Shown here: positions 24,211 to 32,144 of the stretch, piece after piece | Position numbering within the stretch: position 1 is the stretch's first letter | Layout: the number at the start of each line of letters is the position of its first letter | Assembly: GCF_041022165.1 (NCBI RefSeq) | Contig: NZ_CP163302.1 | Coordinates: 62,001 to 126,000, forward strand | Direction: 5' to 3' | DNA: 64,000 nucleotides | From: Sinomonas sp. P10A9 | GTDB lineage: Bacteria > Actinomycetota > Actinomycetes > Actinomycetales > Micrococcaceae | Notes under the pieces: model-generated | Seen by the model: only the letters and a program-made list of their open reading frames with translations | Database searches by the model: none | Told to the model about the DNA's origin: nothing | Made by a program: the position numbers and the translations under genes

Positions 24211-24462
24211 AGCTCAACCAGACTTACCGCCCGCATATGTGGGGGCTTTCCTGCCGCCTATTGGCAGAGTGCCCATCGGCAGATCACTCATGGGCGCCGG
24301 TAGGTTCAGTCCCGGATTCGATGGTTCCTGAGACAGACAACTGGGATTCTTGGGGCGATGCGGATTCCAAGGGTGTGGATCGCAGCGCTATATGGCGTGG
24401 TTCTGGGATCGCTAAGTGGCGGTCCGGCTGCCCGTTTGGGGATGCCTCACCGGGGCTGCCCC

Positions 24463-24786
24463 TTATGGAGCAGCAACGGTGGACATATAGGAGTCGAACG
24501 CCTGGGGGCTCTTGAGCGCTGAGAACGGGAGCCTCGACAGGTTTGGGTGGTCCGTGGCCCGCAGATGATTAAGGGCGGCGATAGCGGCTCTCTTGTTCCA
24601 ACGAACGGCACGCAGCCCCGGAAGCGCAACTCCGAATAGGATCACCAGGACACCCAGGACGGCCAGGACGGCCAAGGACAGTCGAAGAGGGCCGCCGACA
24701 GGACCGAGTCCCGAGGGGTCGACCATAGACGCCACCGACAGGATGACCGTGACGGCGGCCGAGGCTAACTGGACCAGCCGGGGCAT
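24463..24786 (-). CDS. Small putative membrane protein
   Basis: This 107-residue ORF has two hydrophobic segments, LVQLASAAVTVILSVASM (residues 4-21) and LRLSLAVLAVLGVLVILFGVAL-like sequence (about 34-55). A basic, soluble C-terminus follows (RAVRWNKRAAIAALNHLRATD). Its topology would be a helical hairpin with a cytoplasmic tail. A weak AAGAGG lies before ATG 24786. It is isolated on the minus strand in a lower-GC stretch without clear neighbours. The family is unknown; existence rests on the hydrophobic pattern and the intact frame. Confidence 0.45.
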   Translation of the reverse strand: MPRLVQLASAAVTVILSVASMVDPSGLGPVGGPLRLSLAVLAVLGVLVILFGVALPGLRAVRWNKRAAIAALNHLRATDHPNLSRLPFSALKSPQAFDSYMSTVAAP

Positions 24787-25873
24787 GCACGCCTCTTATC
24801 AGCTTCGCTGTCGCCTCATCGCCCACTCTCGGTACCCAGTTACCCCGGATACGACTGTCGATCTTCAGCACGTATCGCGCTCATCCCATGACCCGCACCC
24901 ACGACGAACCCATATCGCGCCGACCGGTTCGGCCCGTCCCGCGGAAAGCGGAATGTTATAGCCTCGATTCACCTGCAACTCCACCGGCGTTCAGCGGGAA
25001 GCCTAGTCGCCAGACAGCAGGCAGTCCCCTCAGAGATTGCTTGGAGACTCGCCTTCTGGTTCGCAACCGCACGACGCTGTCGGTGAGCCGGTCCGTGATG
25101 GCACCTTCGGCGCTGCGCGGCGCGGTCCCGTTGTCCCAGGCATGCGGCGGAGCGTACACCCGGATCGATGAAATGAACGATGGCGGTGCGCCAGCCGACT
25201 GTTCTGCAAAGCTACAGCTTTCCGAGACGCTGGCGCGGTCCCGCACAGACCTGTCTCAGGGGCAGACCGCCTCTGGACCCCCGGTGTCTCAGAAAGGTGC
25301 CTCGACGGAATCTGCCTCCCCAAGCGACTCAAGAAAGAAGGTGCCGCACGGCCAGGAGGGGCGGTTCACCGGCGCGGGAGCCGTGCTAGTCACGCGCACA
25401 GCGCCAGCCCGCGCGCATGACCTGCCCCGGAGGTCCACTGCCAGATCCAGGTGCCGTCCGTAGTCAGATGAGGTCCACCGGCCTCGTTCCCAGCAGAGAG
25501 CTTTGGCAAAGGCCGGGCCGGATGAACCCAGAGATGATTGACAGCGCCGGTGCTGTCGCCGGGGGCTGCACCGCGCCATACATGCGGAGGAAATGGATCG
25601 GGGGCGGCGAGTTCGTGGCGCAGCCGGGCTTCTATTTGAGACAACTGAAGAGGGTGGCACGGCCAACGCCGATGGTCACCTTGCCGACGTCAAGACCGCC
25701 GAGGACCTCGACCTCCCGCTCTCGGCCCTCACAGAGCGGGCAGGCGACGGGCAGCGCGCCCCGGAGCTGCACCCTGTGGAGAAACGACCTTTGGAACGCG
25801 CCAGCTTCATCAGTTCCGCAGCCCAACGTCCTAGAGTGATCTTTGGTCCGTTCGGTATTTGGGGGTTGATGGA
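24787..25873. other. Gene-poor, lower-GC stretch (about 1.1 kb)
   Basis: I find no convincing gene here. Open frames on both strands (for example 25417-25839 plus, 25030-25332 minus, 25390-25644 minus) lack ribosome sites, recognisable domains and the strong third-position GC bias of neighbouring genes. Composition is visibly less GC-rich than the flanks. No terminal inverted repeats, tRNA or integrase were seen. A TAGAGT at 25832-25837 could be a -10 hexamer for the coiled-coil gene at 25874, but no good -35 pairs with it. It may be decayed DNA beside an acquired two-gene module. Confidence 0.5.
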
Positions 25874-27121
25874 ATGGCGCGGCGTCGCGGGTTCCTTGCA
25901 GAGATTCAGCATCAGCAGCGGTTGGCCCAGCAGCGGGAGAGCGCGGCCCAGCGTGCTGCAGCGGCCGCGCAGGTCCGGGTGGAGCGGGCGCGGGCTGCGG
26001 CTGCTCGGGCGGCTGCAGCTGCGGAGCGTGCATCTGAGGCCGAGCGCAAGCGGCTCGCGAAGGAGGCCCTAGCGGCTCACGTCGAGGCCATGCAGGCTGA
26101 GGTCGAGAGGCTCAACGCGGGCCTGGCCGGCGAGTACGCGCAGATCGACGGGATCCTGGCCGCCACCCTGGAGTCGGACGACTGGGTTGACCTGCAGTTG
26201 CTCAAGAGGTCGGTGCAGCACCCGCCGTTCCCGCACCCCGAGCTGGAACGCCCGAACCCTGCCCCTGGACCCATCGAAGTTCCTCCGGCACCGATCCGGC
26301 GTGAACCCCAGCCTCCATCGGGGCTGTTCGGGCGGAAGAAGAAGCTCGAGACTGCCAAGCAGCAGGCTCAGGCCGAGTACCAGCAGGCCATGCAGGACTG
26401 GATGGCGTACCGTGACTCGATCCCCGCACAGGAAGCCGCGCTCAAGGCCACACACGCCGCCTTCGAGCAGAAGAGGCTCAAGCAGCTCAAGGCTGAGACC
26501 TCCCGCTATGAGGCGGACTGCAGGGAACGTGAGAACGAGGTCGCCGAACACAACGCCTCCATCGACGATCTCGAGGCCGGTCTCGGCTACGGGGCAGCTG
26601 ACGCGGTGGAGGAATACGTCGGCATCGTCCTGGCGAACTCGCTCTACCCGGACCACTTCCCGGTCCAGCACGAGGCCCAGTTCGACCCCGCCACGGCCGA
26701 GCTGATGCTCACGGTCGCCGTGCCGGCACCAAACCGCGTCCGGACGGTGAAGGCCTACAGGTACGTGAAGGCCAGCGACGAGATCACCGAGGCCCAGCTG
26801 TCCAAGACGGAAGCAGGAAACCGGTACGCCTCCGCGCTGCACCAGGTCGCGATCAGGTCCCTGCACGAGATCTTCGAGTCCGACCGTCAGGGGATCATCC
26901 AAGCGATCTCCCTGCAGGTCGGCCCCCAGACCAAGGACCCCGCGACAGGACGCAGCACCTTCATTCCGCTCGTCGCCGTGACCTCGCCCCGGGAGACGTT
27001 TCTGGAATTCGACCTCTCTGGCGTGGTCCCTTCCGCCACGCTGCAGCACCTCGGGGCGGCTGTGTCGAAGAGCCCCGCGACGCTTGTCGCGGTGGATCCC
27101 GCCGGCGTGCGCAGATCGTGA
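25874..27121 (+). CDS. Coiled-coil protein of a two-gene T5orf172 system
   Basis: This 415-residue protein pairs with the DUF4041/T5orf172 gene it overlaps. Residues 1-90 are an Ala/Arg/Glu-rich coiled coil (AAAAQVRVERARAAAARAA), then a helix with AEVERLNAGL, a Pro-rich linker (PNPAPGPIEVPPAPIRREPQ, about 125-150), GLFGRKKKLE, a second helical section, and a globular C-terminal domain from about 235 (EYVGIVLANSLYPDHFPVQ; AYRYVKASDEITE; EIFESDRQGIIQAISLQV; EFDLSGVVPSATLQHLGA). Relatives I recall are annotated restriction endonucleases, but I see no PD-(D/E)xK-type triad I can assign. A TTG at 25859 is an alternative start. Accessory location and lower-GC flanks suggest horizontal acquisition; defence is a hypothesis. 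Confidence 0.72.
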   Translation: MARRRGFLAEIQHQQRLAQQRESAAQRAAAAAQVRVERARAAAARAAAAAERASEAERKRLAKEALAAHVEAMQAEVERLNAGLAGEYAQIDGILAATLESDDWVDLQLLKRSVQHPPFPHPELERPNPAPGPIEVPPAPIRREPQPPSGLFGRKKKLETAKQQAQAEYQQAMQDWMAYRDSIPAQEAALKATHAAFEQKRLKQLKAETSRYEADCRERENEVAEHNASIDDLEAGLGYGAADAVEEYVGIVLANSLYPDHFPVQHEAQFDPATAELMLTVAVPAPNRVRTVKAYRYVKASDEITEAQLSKTEAGNRYASALHQVAIRSLHEIFESDRQGIIQAISLQVGPQTKDPATGRSTFIPLVAVTSPRETFLEFDLSGVVPSATLQHLGAAVSKSPATLVAVDPAGVRRS

Positions 27122-28551
27122 GTACGGGCAGGCTGCGGTTCAACCCCGCTCCCGGGTGGCCTCCCGCCCGTGCGGGCTGGACGCCCCCTGCGGGGTGGAA
27201 GCCGCCCAGCTCCTGGCCAGCACCGCCCCCGGGCTGGCAGCTCTGGGTCCCAGAGGGAGAGGCCGCCGAGGGCGCAACCGCCGAGGCTCCCTCTGCCACG
27301 CCTGATCCGAAGCCCGGGCCTGAGCCCGTTCTGGAAGCACCACAGGCTGCCAAGCCCACCGCTCCTGAGGACGGGCAGCCGCTGGCGAGACTTGAAGCGC
27401 TCGAGGTCGAGAACGCCAGGCTCCGCCGGCTGCTCGAGGATGCTGTGGTGGGGGCTGGAGGGGTCCTCCAGCTCGATGACCAGAAGTTGCTTCAAGAGGT
27501 CGGCATCTACCGCTATCACCACCCCCTCGAGAATGCCGCGGCGTACCTCCAACGACTCCAAGACGTCGAATCCCGCACCGCAGCGCTGATCCGCGACGGC
27601 CACGCAATCGAGACGTCGAATATGTTCACCTTCGACAACTCCTTGGCCAAGGGTCGGAAGATGTCCGCCGACCTGGCCAAGCTGATGCTCCGTGCCTACA
27701 ACGCCGAATCCGACAACAGCATCCGCACATTGAAGGCCGGCAACGTCCTGACTGCCAAGCGAAGGATCGAGGCCTCTCGCACCGCGATCGCCCGCCTGGG
27801 AGCGATGATGCAGATGCGCATCAGCGACGCCTACCACTCCCTCCGCATCGAGGAGATCGAGCTCACGGCCGACTGGCTGATGATGAAGCAGGAGGAGAAG
27901 GAGCGGGAGCGGGAAGAACGAGCTCGGCTCCGTGAGGAAAGACGCGTAGAGAGGGAGCTCGCCGAGGAACGGGCCCGACTCGACAAGGAACGCGCGCTGC
28001 TCCTGCAGACCCTCGAGACCCTCAACGCCGCCGGGACCACCAACCCAGATCTCATCCAGCGGCTCGCCGACATCGACAAGGCGATCGCCGATAACGACTA
28101 CCGTGCGGCCAACATCCGCGCGGGCTATGTCTACGTGATCTCCAACCGGGGGGCCTTCGGCATGGGAGTGGTGAAGATCGGTCTGACCCGCCGGCTTGAC
28201 CCCGCCGATCGCGTCAGTGAGCTCAGCGGAGCCTCCGTCCCGTTCCGCTTCGACATCCACACCATCTACTTCTCCGAAGACGCCGTCACCCTCGAAGCCG
28301 AACTCCACCGCCACTTCGCAGACCGCGCACTCAACCAGGCCAACCTCAGGAAGGAGTTCTTCTTTGCCACACCCGCCGAGGTACGTGACGTCCTGACGAG
28401 CAAGGTCGGCAATCTCCTCGAATTCACCGAAGAGGCAGAGGCAACCGAGTACTTTCAATCCCTTGGCTCGTGGCCCACCGAGCGTCATGGCCTAGACGTG
28501 CCACTACAGACCGATGACGGCCGCCTCTCGTTCGAAAGATCACACGACTAG
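27118..28551 (+). CDS. DUF4041 / T5orf172 (GIY-YIG-like) domain protein
   Basis: This 477-residue protein starts with a GTG at 27118 overlapping the coiled-coil gene's TGA. The N-terminus holds Trp/Pro repeats (PGWPPARAGWTPPAGWKPP, residues about 12-30), as in proteins with SH3- or lipid-contact low-complexity leaders. A DUF4041-like middle (about 115-250) precedes a charged coiled coil of E/R (about 255-305). The C-terminal T5orf172/Mug113 domain begins GYVYVISN at 335, with VVKIGLTRR (GIY-YIG-type strand and arginine) and LEAELHRHF providing the glutamate/histidine region, ending near 430. This suggests a nuclease-like, phage-related activity. It forms an operon with the previous gene. Confidence 0.8.
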   Translation: MSTGRLRFNPAPGWPPARAGWTPPAGWKPPSSWPAPPPGWQLWVPEGEAAEGATAEAPSATPDPKPGPEPVLEAPQAAKPTAPEDGQPLARLEALEVENARLRRLLEDAVVGAGGVLQLDDQKLLQEVGIYRYHHPLENAAAYLQRLQDVESRTAALIRDGHAIETSNMFTFDNSLAKGRKMSADLAKLMLRAYNAESDNSIRTLKAGNVLTAKRRIEASRTAIARLGAMMQMRISDAYHSLRIEEIELTADWLMMKQEEKEREREERARLREERRVERELAEERARLDKERALLLQTLETLNAAGTTNPDLIQRLADIDKAIADNDYRAANIRAGYVYVISNRGAFGMGVVKIGLTRRLDPADRVSELSGASVPFRFDIHTIYFSEDAVTLEAELHRHFADRALNQANLRKEFFFATPAEVRDVLTSKVGNLLEFTEEAEATEYFQSLGSWPTERHGLDVPLQTDDGRLSFERSHD

Positions 28552-28699
28552 TTCCCGCGCGCACGGACACACCGTGCCGTGCTCTCAGCAGTAGGCGACG
28601 TAGCCCGCCTCGCGTTCGGCTCGCCGTCTCTCCCGTCCACTCCCCAGACTGTGTCCGCCAAACCGGGAACGGTCCAGAGCGCGACGTAGGCTGCTGACC

Positions 28700-29659
28700 G
28701 TGAGCTACCCGATTGGCGAGCCGCACGACGCGGGGATGATGGCGACAGGCGACGGGCACCGGGTCTACTGGGAGGCCTACGGCAGCCCCGACGGCAAACC
28801 CGCGCTCGTGCTCCACGGCGGCCCGGGCTCGGGCGCCAGCCCGTGGTGGCGGCAGTTCTTCGACCCTTCCCGCTACCGGGTGGTGATGTTCGACCAACGG
28901 GGATGCGGCCGCAGCACGCCCAATGCCCGCGACGACCTCGCGGCCCTCGAGAACAACACGACGGCGCATCTCATCGCGGACATCGAGGCCCTGCGGGACC
29001 TCTTGGGAATCGACAGATGGCTCCTGTTCGGCGCTTCCTGGGGATCCACCCTCGGGCTCAGCTACGCCGTCCAGCACCCCGACCGCGTCTCCGAGCTGGT
29101 GCTCTGGGCGCTCGTGACGACCCGTGCCAGAGAGGTCCACTGGCTCACCCACGTCATGGGCGAGATCTACCCGAAGGAGTTCGACGAACTCCTCAGCGTG
29201 ATCCCGCCTGAGTTGCGCAGCGGCAATATCCCCATGGCCCTGAGCGGACTGCTGCGTTCCCCTGACGCAGAAGTGCGCGATCGGGCCGCTCGGGCATGGT
29301 GCGCCTGGGAAGACCGCATCGCGACCCTCTCGGGTCCCGTCGTTCCGAGCCGGGAATGGCAGGAGCCCTCTGCGCGCCTTGGTTTCGCTCGGCTTGTGAC
29401 CCACTACTTCGGCCATCACGCATTCCAGGCCGACGACGCCATCACGGCAAACCTCGATCGCATCAGAGGCATCCCCGCGTACTTCCTGCGCGGGCGGCTC
29501 GACATCGCCTCGCCCCTGCGGCCGGCCTACGAGATCGCGCAACACCTGCCCAAGGCCACGCTGGAGATCGTCGAGGCCGATGCCCACGGAGCGTGGGACG
29601 ACACGCTCGAGCGCCTGGTCAGGGTGTTCGACACGCTCGGGAACGCAACGACCCCCTGA
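28700..29659 (+). CDS. pip: Proline iminopeptidase (alpha/beta hydrolase, S33)
   Basis: This 319-residue cytosolic peptidase removes N-terminal proline from peptides. The oxyanion-hole motif HGGPGSGAS lies near residue 39, followed by MFDQRGCGRSTP. The nucleophile is S113 in GASWGSTLGLSYA, the S33 elbow. The acid is in FLRGRLDIASP and the histidine in EADAHGAWDD. GTG 28700 is upstream of an in-frame ATG at about 28739; the longer form gives the usual N-terminal FYWEA-like strand with a short leader. It is monocistronic and downstream of the accessory module, marking the return to typical composition. Confidence 0.85.
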   Translation: MSYPIGEPHDAGMMATGDGHRVYWEAYGSPDGKPALVLHGGPGSGASPWWRQFFDPSRYRVVMFDQRGCGRSTPNARDDLAALENNTTAHLIADIEALRDLLGIDRWLLFGASWGSTLGLSYAVQHPDRVSELVLWALVTTRAREVHWLTHVMGEIYPKEFDELLSVIPPELRSGNIPMALSGLLRSPDAEVRDRAARAWCAWEDRIATLSGPVVPSREWQEPSARLGFARLVTHYFGHHAFQADDAITANLDRIRGIPAYFLRGRLDIASPLRPAYEIAQHLPKATLEIVEADAHGAWDDTLERLVRVFDTLGNATTP

Positions 29660-29696
29660 AACCGCGCCGCCCCAGCCGCCCACGCGCCGTCGTGCG

Positions 29697-30302
29697 TCAG
29701 CCCCCGAAGGCGAGCATCGCGGCGAGGCTCGCCATGAGCACGGCGACGAACCCATCGAGAAAGCGCCACGCGGCGGGCCGTGCGAAGAACCCGCTCAGGG
29801 ACCGCGCGCCGTACCCGAGGAGCGGGAACCAGAGCGCGCTCGCCGTCACGGCACCGAACCCGAAGGCCCAGCGGCCGTCGCCCTGGGCATTCGCGAGCGA
29901 GCCGAGCAGCACGAGCGTGTCGAGGTACACGTGCGGGTTGAGCCACGTGAGCGCGAGGACGGTGGCGACGGCGGCCCACACCGTCCCGTTGCCGCGCCCC
30001 TCGGCGGCGCGCAGCGAGCCGGGGCGGAGGGCGCGCTTGGCCGCGAAGAACCCGTACGTCACGAGGAACGCCACGCCGACCCACCGCACCACCTGCAGCA
30101 GCATGGGCGCGCTCTGCACCGCCGCGCCGATCCCCGCGACACCCGAGAAGATGAGCGCCGCGTCGCTGGCCGCGCACACGAGCACCACGGGCAGGATCCA
30201 CTCGCGCTTGATGCCCTGCCGGAGCACATAGGCGTTCTGCGCCCCGATCGCGATGATGAGGCCGAGGCTCGCGCCGAGGCCGGCGAGGTAGGAGAGGATC
30301 AT
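29697..30302 (-). CDS. lysE: LysE/ArgO family amino-acid exporter
   Basis: This 201-residue membrane protein has five to six hydrophobic helices. Family hallmarks are GLSLGLIIAIGAQNAYVLRQG-like sequence at residues 10-30 (GAQNAYVLRQG is diagnostic), AALIFSGVAG near 50, and TWLNPHVYLDTLVLLG near 118 (the conserved NPHxYLDT). It exports basic amino acids such as lysine or arginine from the cytoplasm. It is divergent from an ArgP/LysG-type LysR gene with 69 bp between, the standard arrangement in which the regulator senses excess basic amino acid. Confidence 0.92.
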   Translation of the reverse strand: MILSYLAGLGASLGLIIAIGAQNAYVLRQGIKREWILPVVLVCAASDAALIFSGVAGIGAAVQSAPMLLQVVRWVGVAFLVTYGFFAAKRALRPGSLRAAEGRGNGTVWAAVATVLALTWLNPHVYLDTLVLLGSLANAQGDGRWAFGFGAVTASALWFPLLGYGARSLSGFFARPAAWRFLDGFVAVLMASLAAMLAFGG

Positions 30303-30330
30303 CCTTCGACGGTACGGACCTCGGATATGA

Positions 30331-30349
30331 AGATCAACTAACGATATCT
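30331..30349. promoter_or_regulatory. LysR-type AGAT-N11-ATCT box between lysE and argP
   Basis: AGAT-N11-ATCT, a T-N11-A dyad, lies midway in the 69-bp divergent region, partly nested in a larger GATAT-N15-ATATC repeat (30324-30348). It is the likely binding site for the ArgP/LysG-type regulator controlling the exporter. It is a pattern match only. Confidence 0.55.
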
Positions 30350-30359
30350 GAATCTACAT

Positions 30360-30365
30360 TAGTAT
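30360..30365 (+). promoter_or_regulatory. -10 element for a leaderless argP-type transcript
   Basis: TAGTAT ends 7 bases before the ATG at 30372, the spacing expected if transcription starts on the A of the start codon. No ribosome site precedes that ATG. Leaderless mRNAs with TANNNT at this distance are common in Actinobacteria; no start-site data are available here. Confidence 0.5.
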
Positions 30366-30371
30366 CTCTTC

Positions 30372-31271
30372 ATGGACTTGGAGCAGTTGCGGGCGCTCGC
30401 CGCCGTCGTGGACGAGGAGACGTTCGAGGCCGCGGCCGACGCCCTGCGCATCACGCCGTCCGCTGTGAGCCAGCGGATCAAGGCACTCGAGCGCTCAGTG
30501 CGCAGCGTGCTCGTCCGACGCCTCAAGCCGGTGGTGCCGACCCCGGCGGGGGAGCGGCTCCTGCGCTCGGCCCGCCAGCTGCTCCTGCTCGCCGACGAGG
30601 CGCTCCTCGCCCTCCGCTTCGACCAGGCGCACGACGCCGCCGGGCCGGGTTCCGGGGGCGGCCTCGCCGAGCGGCTGCGCGTGCCCATCGTGGCCAACGC
30701 TGACTCGATCGCCACGTGGCTCCCGCCCGCGATCCGCGAGGTCGCGCTGGGAGGGCGGATCGCCGTCGAGCTCCTCCGCGACGACGAGCACGCGACGGCG
30801 GACCTCCTCCGCTCCGGCGACGCCGTCGGTGCCGTGACCGCGGACCCGCGGCCCGTGCAGGGGTGCAGCGTGCGGCCGCTGGGAACGATGGTGTACCGGG
30901 CCAAGGCGTCGGCGGCGTTCGTCCAGCGGTGGTTCCCCGGCGGGGCGACGGCAGAGGCGCTCGCGATGGCGCCTGTCATGCAGTACGACCGCAAGGACTC
31001 CCACCAGCTCGCGCTCCTCGCCCGGGTCGCGCCCGAGGCGACGCCGCCGCAGCACTTCATCCCGGACTCGGTCCAGTACGTCGAGGCCGTGCAGGCCGGA
31101 CTCGGGTGGGGCATGGTGCCGGACCAGCAGGACCCGGACGGGCTGCTGGTCGAGCTGGACCCGGCGTGGAGCGAGGACCTCGGGCTCTACTGGCAGTCCT
31201 GGACGCTCGACTCGCCGGGCCTCGACGAGGTGAGTGCCGCCGTCGTGCGCGCCGCGCGGGTGCTGAGGTAG
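30372..31271 (+). CDS. argP: LysR family regulator, ArgP/LysG type
   Basis: This 299-residue regulator has an N-terminal winged helix (DLEQLRALAAVVDEETFEAA; LRITPSAVSQRIKALE with the recognition helix at about 31-44) and a LysR substrate domain from about 95. The TFEAAADALRITPSAVSQRIKA pattern is characteristic of ArgP/LysG proteins, which activate lysE/argO on binding lysine or arginine. Divergent from lysE with a T-N11-A dyad between. The ATG has no ribosome site, but a TAGTAT is 7 bases upstream, suggesting a leaderless transcript. The convergent locus C operon ends 1 base after its stop. Confidence 0.9.
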   Translation: MDLEQLRALAAVVDEETFEAAADALRITPSAVSQRIKALERSVRSVLVRRLKPVVPTPAGERLLRSARQLLLLADEALLALRFDQAHDAAGPGSGGGLAERLRVPIVANADSIATWLPPAIREVALGGRIAVELLRDDEHATADLLRSGDAVGAVTADPRPVQGCSVRPLGTMVYRAKASAAFVQRWFPGGATAEALAMAPVMQYDRKDSHQLALLARVAPEATPPQHFIPDSVQYVEAVQAGLGWGMVPDQQDPDGLLVELDPAWSEDLGLYWQSWTLDSPGLDEVSAAVVRAARVLR

Positions 31272-32144
31272 TCACGCGAAGGGCAGCACGAGCTTGGCGT
31301 AGCGCTCCTTCATGGCCTCGAGCGTCGCGTCGTTGTCGCCGTCCCAGATCTCCTGGTTGAAGATCTCCACTTCGATGAGCCCGGCGTAGCCGGCCTCTCT
31401 GACCCACGTGGTGATGGTCGGGAAGTCGATCACGCCGTCGCCCATCATGCCCCGGGAGAGCAGGGCATCCGCGGCGATCGGCAGGTTGAAGTCGCACACC
31501 TGGTAGGAGGCCAGACGCCCCACACGGCCGGCCCGCGCGATCTGCTCGCGCAGCTGCGGGTCCCACCACACGTGGAACGTGTCCACGGCGACGCCGACGT
31601 CGGACGGCGCGAACGGCTCCGCGAGGTCCAGCGCCTGCCCGAGCGTGGAGACGAGCGCCCGGTCCGCGGCATACATGGGGTGCAGCGGCTCGAGGACGAG
31701 CCGGACGCCGTACTCGTGGGCGAACGGTGCGAGCTCCCCGAGCCGGTCCGCGATCCGCTGGCGCGCCGCGACGACGTCCTTCGATCCGCCCGTGAGCCCA
31801 CCCACCACGAGGTAGAGGTCCCGCGTGCCCAGCGCCTCCGCTTCGCGCACCGCGGCGCGGTTGTCGGCGAGGGCGGCGGCCTGCCCCTCGGCGTCGGCCG
31901 CCGTCAGGAAGCCGCCGCGGCACAGCGAGGACACCTCGAGCCCGGCGGCCCGGATCATCGCGGCGGCCTCGGAGAGCCCGGCCTCGTGGACGCGGTCCCG
32001 CCACGGCCCGATCGCGCCGATCCCGGCCCGGACGCAGCCGTCCACGGCCTCGCGCAGAGTCCACTTCTTGGTGGTGGCGGTGTTGAGCGAGAGCCGCTCG
32101 GCGCCGGGGGCTACCCCGCCCCCGCCCACGCCGCCCTTGGTCAC
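31272..32144 (-). CDS. Sugar phosphate isomerase/epimerase-fold (TIM-barrel) protein
   Basis: This 290-residue TIM barrel is the last gene of the locus C operon. Barrel-ligand motifs are LVLEPLHPMYA (near 158), VGVAVDTFHVWWDP (near 196), SYQVCDFNLP (near 230) and GLIEVEIFNQE (near 262); the last glutamate-containing strand is typical. The start is LSLNTATTKKW following a Gly-rich leader. GTG 32144 overlaps the DUF993 stop by 4 bp. A role in isomerising or dehydrating a keto-sugar produced by the operon's Gfo/Idh enzyme is likely; the substrate is unknown. It is distinct from the IolE-like and locus B barrels in its motif details. Confidence 0.83.
   Translation of the reverse strand: MTKGGVGGGGVAPGAERLSLNTATTKKWTLREAVDGCVRAGIGAIGPWRDRVHEAGLSEAAAMIRAAGLEVSSLCRGGFLTAADAEGQAAALADNRAAVREAEALGTRDLYLVVGGLTGGSKDVVAARQRIADRLGELAPFAHEYGVRLVLEPLHPMYAADRALVSTLGQALDLAEPFAPSDVGVAVDTFHVWWDPQLREQIARAGRVGRLASYQVCDFNLPIAADALLSRGMMGDGVIDFPTITTWVREAGYAGLIEVEIFNQEIWDGDNDATLEAMKERYAKLVLPFA

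Noticed and set aside
24358..24522. 54-codon plus-strand ORF (MRIPRVWIAALYGVV...)
   Set aside because: It has a hydrophobic stretch but no ribosome site, no similarity that I recognise, and overlaps the more plausible minus-strand membrane protein end.
25030..25332. Possible transposase or resolvase remnant in the gene-poor patch
   Set aside because: I tried mixing the three minus frames and found no ordered set of transposase or recombinase motifs.
25390..25644. Minus-strand ORF with TDGTWIWQW stretch
   Set aside because: Looks vaguely like a protein fragment, but has no ribosome site, and the competing frames on both strands are equally open. Not supportable.
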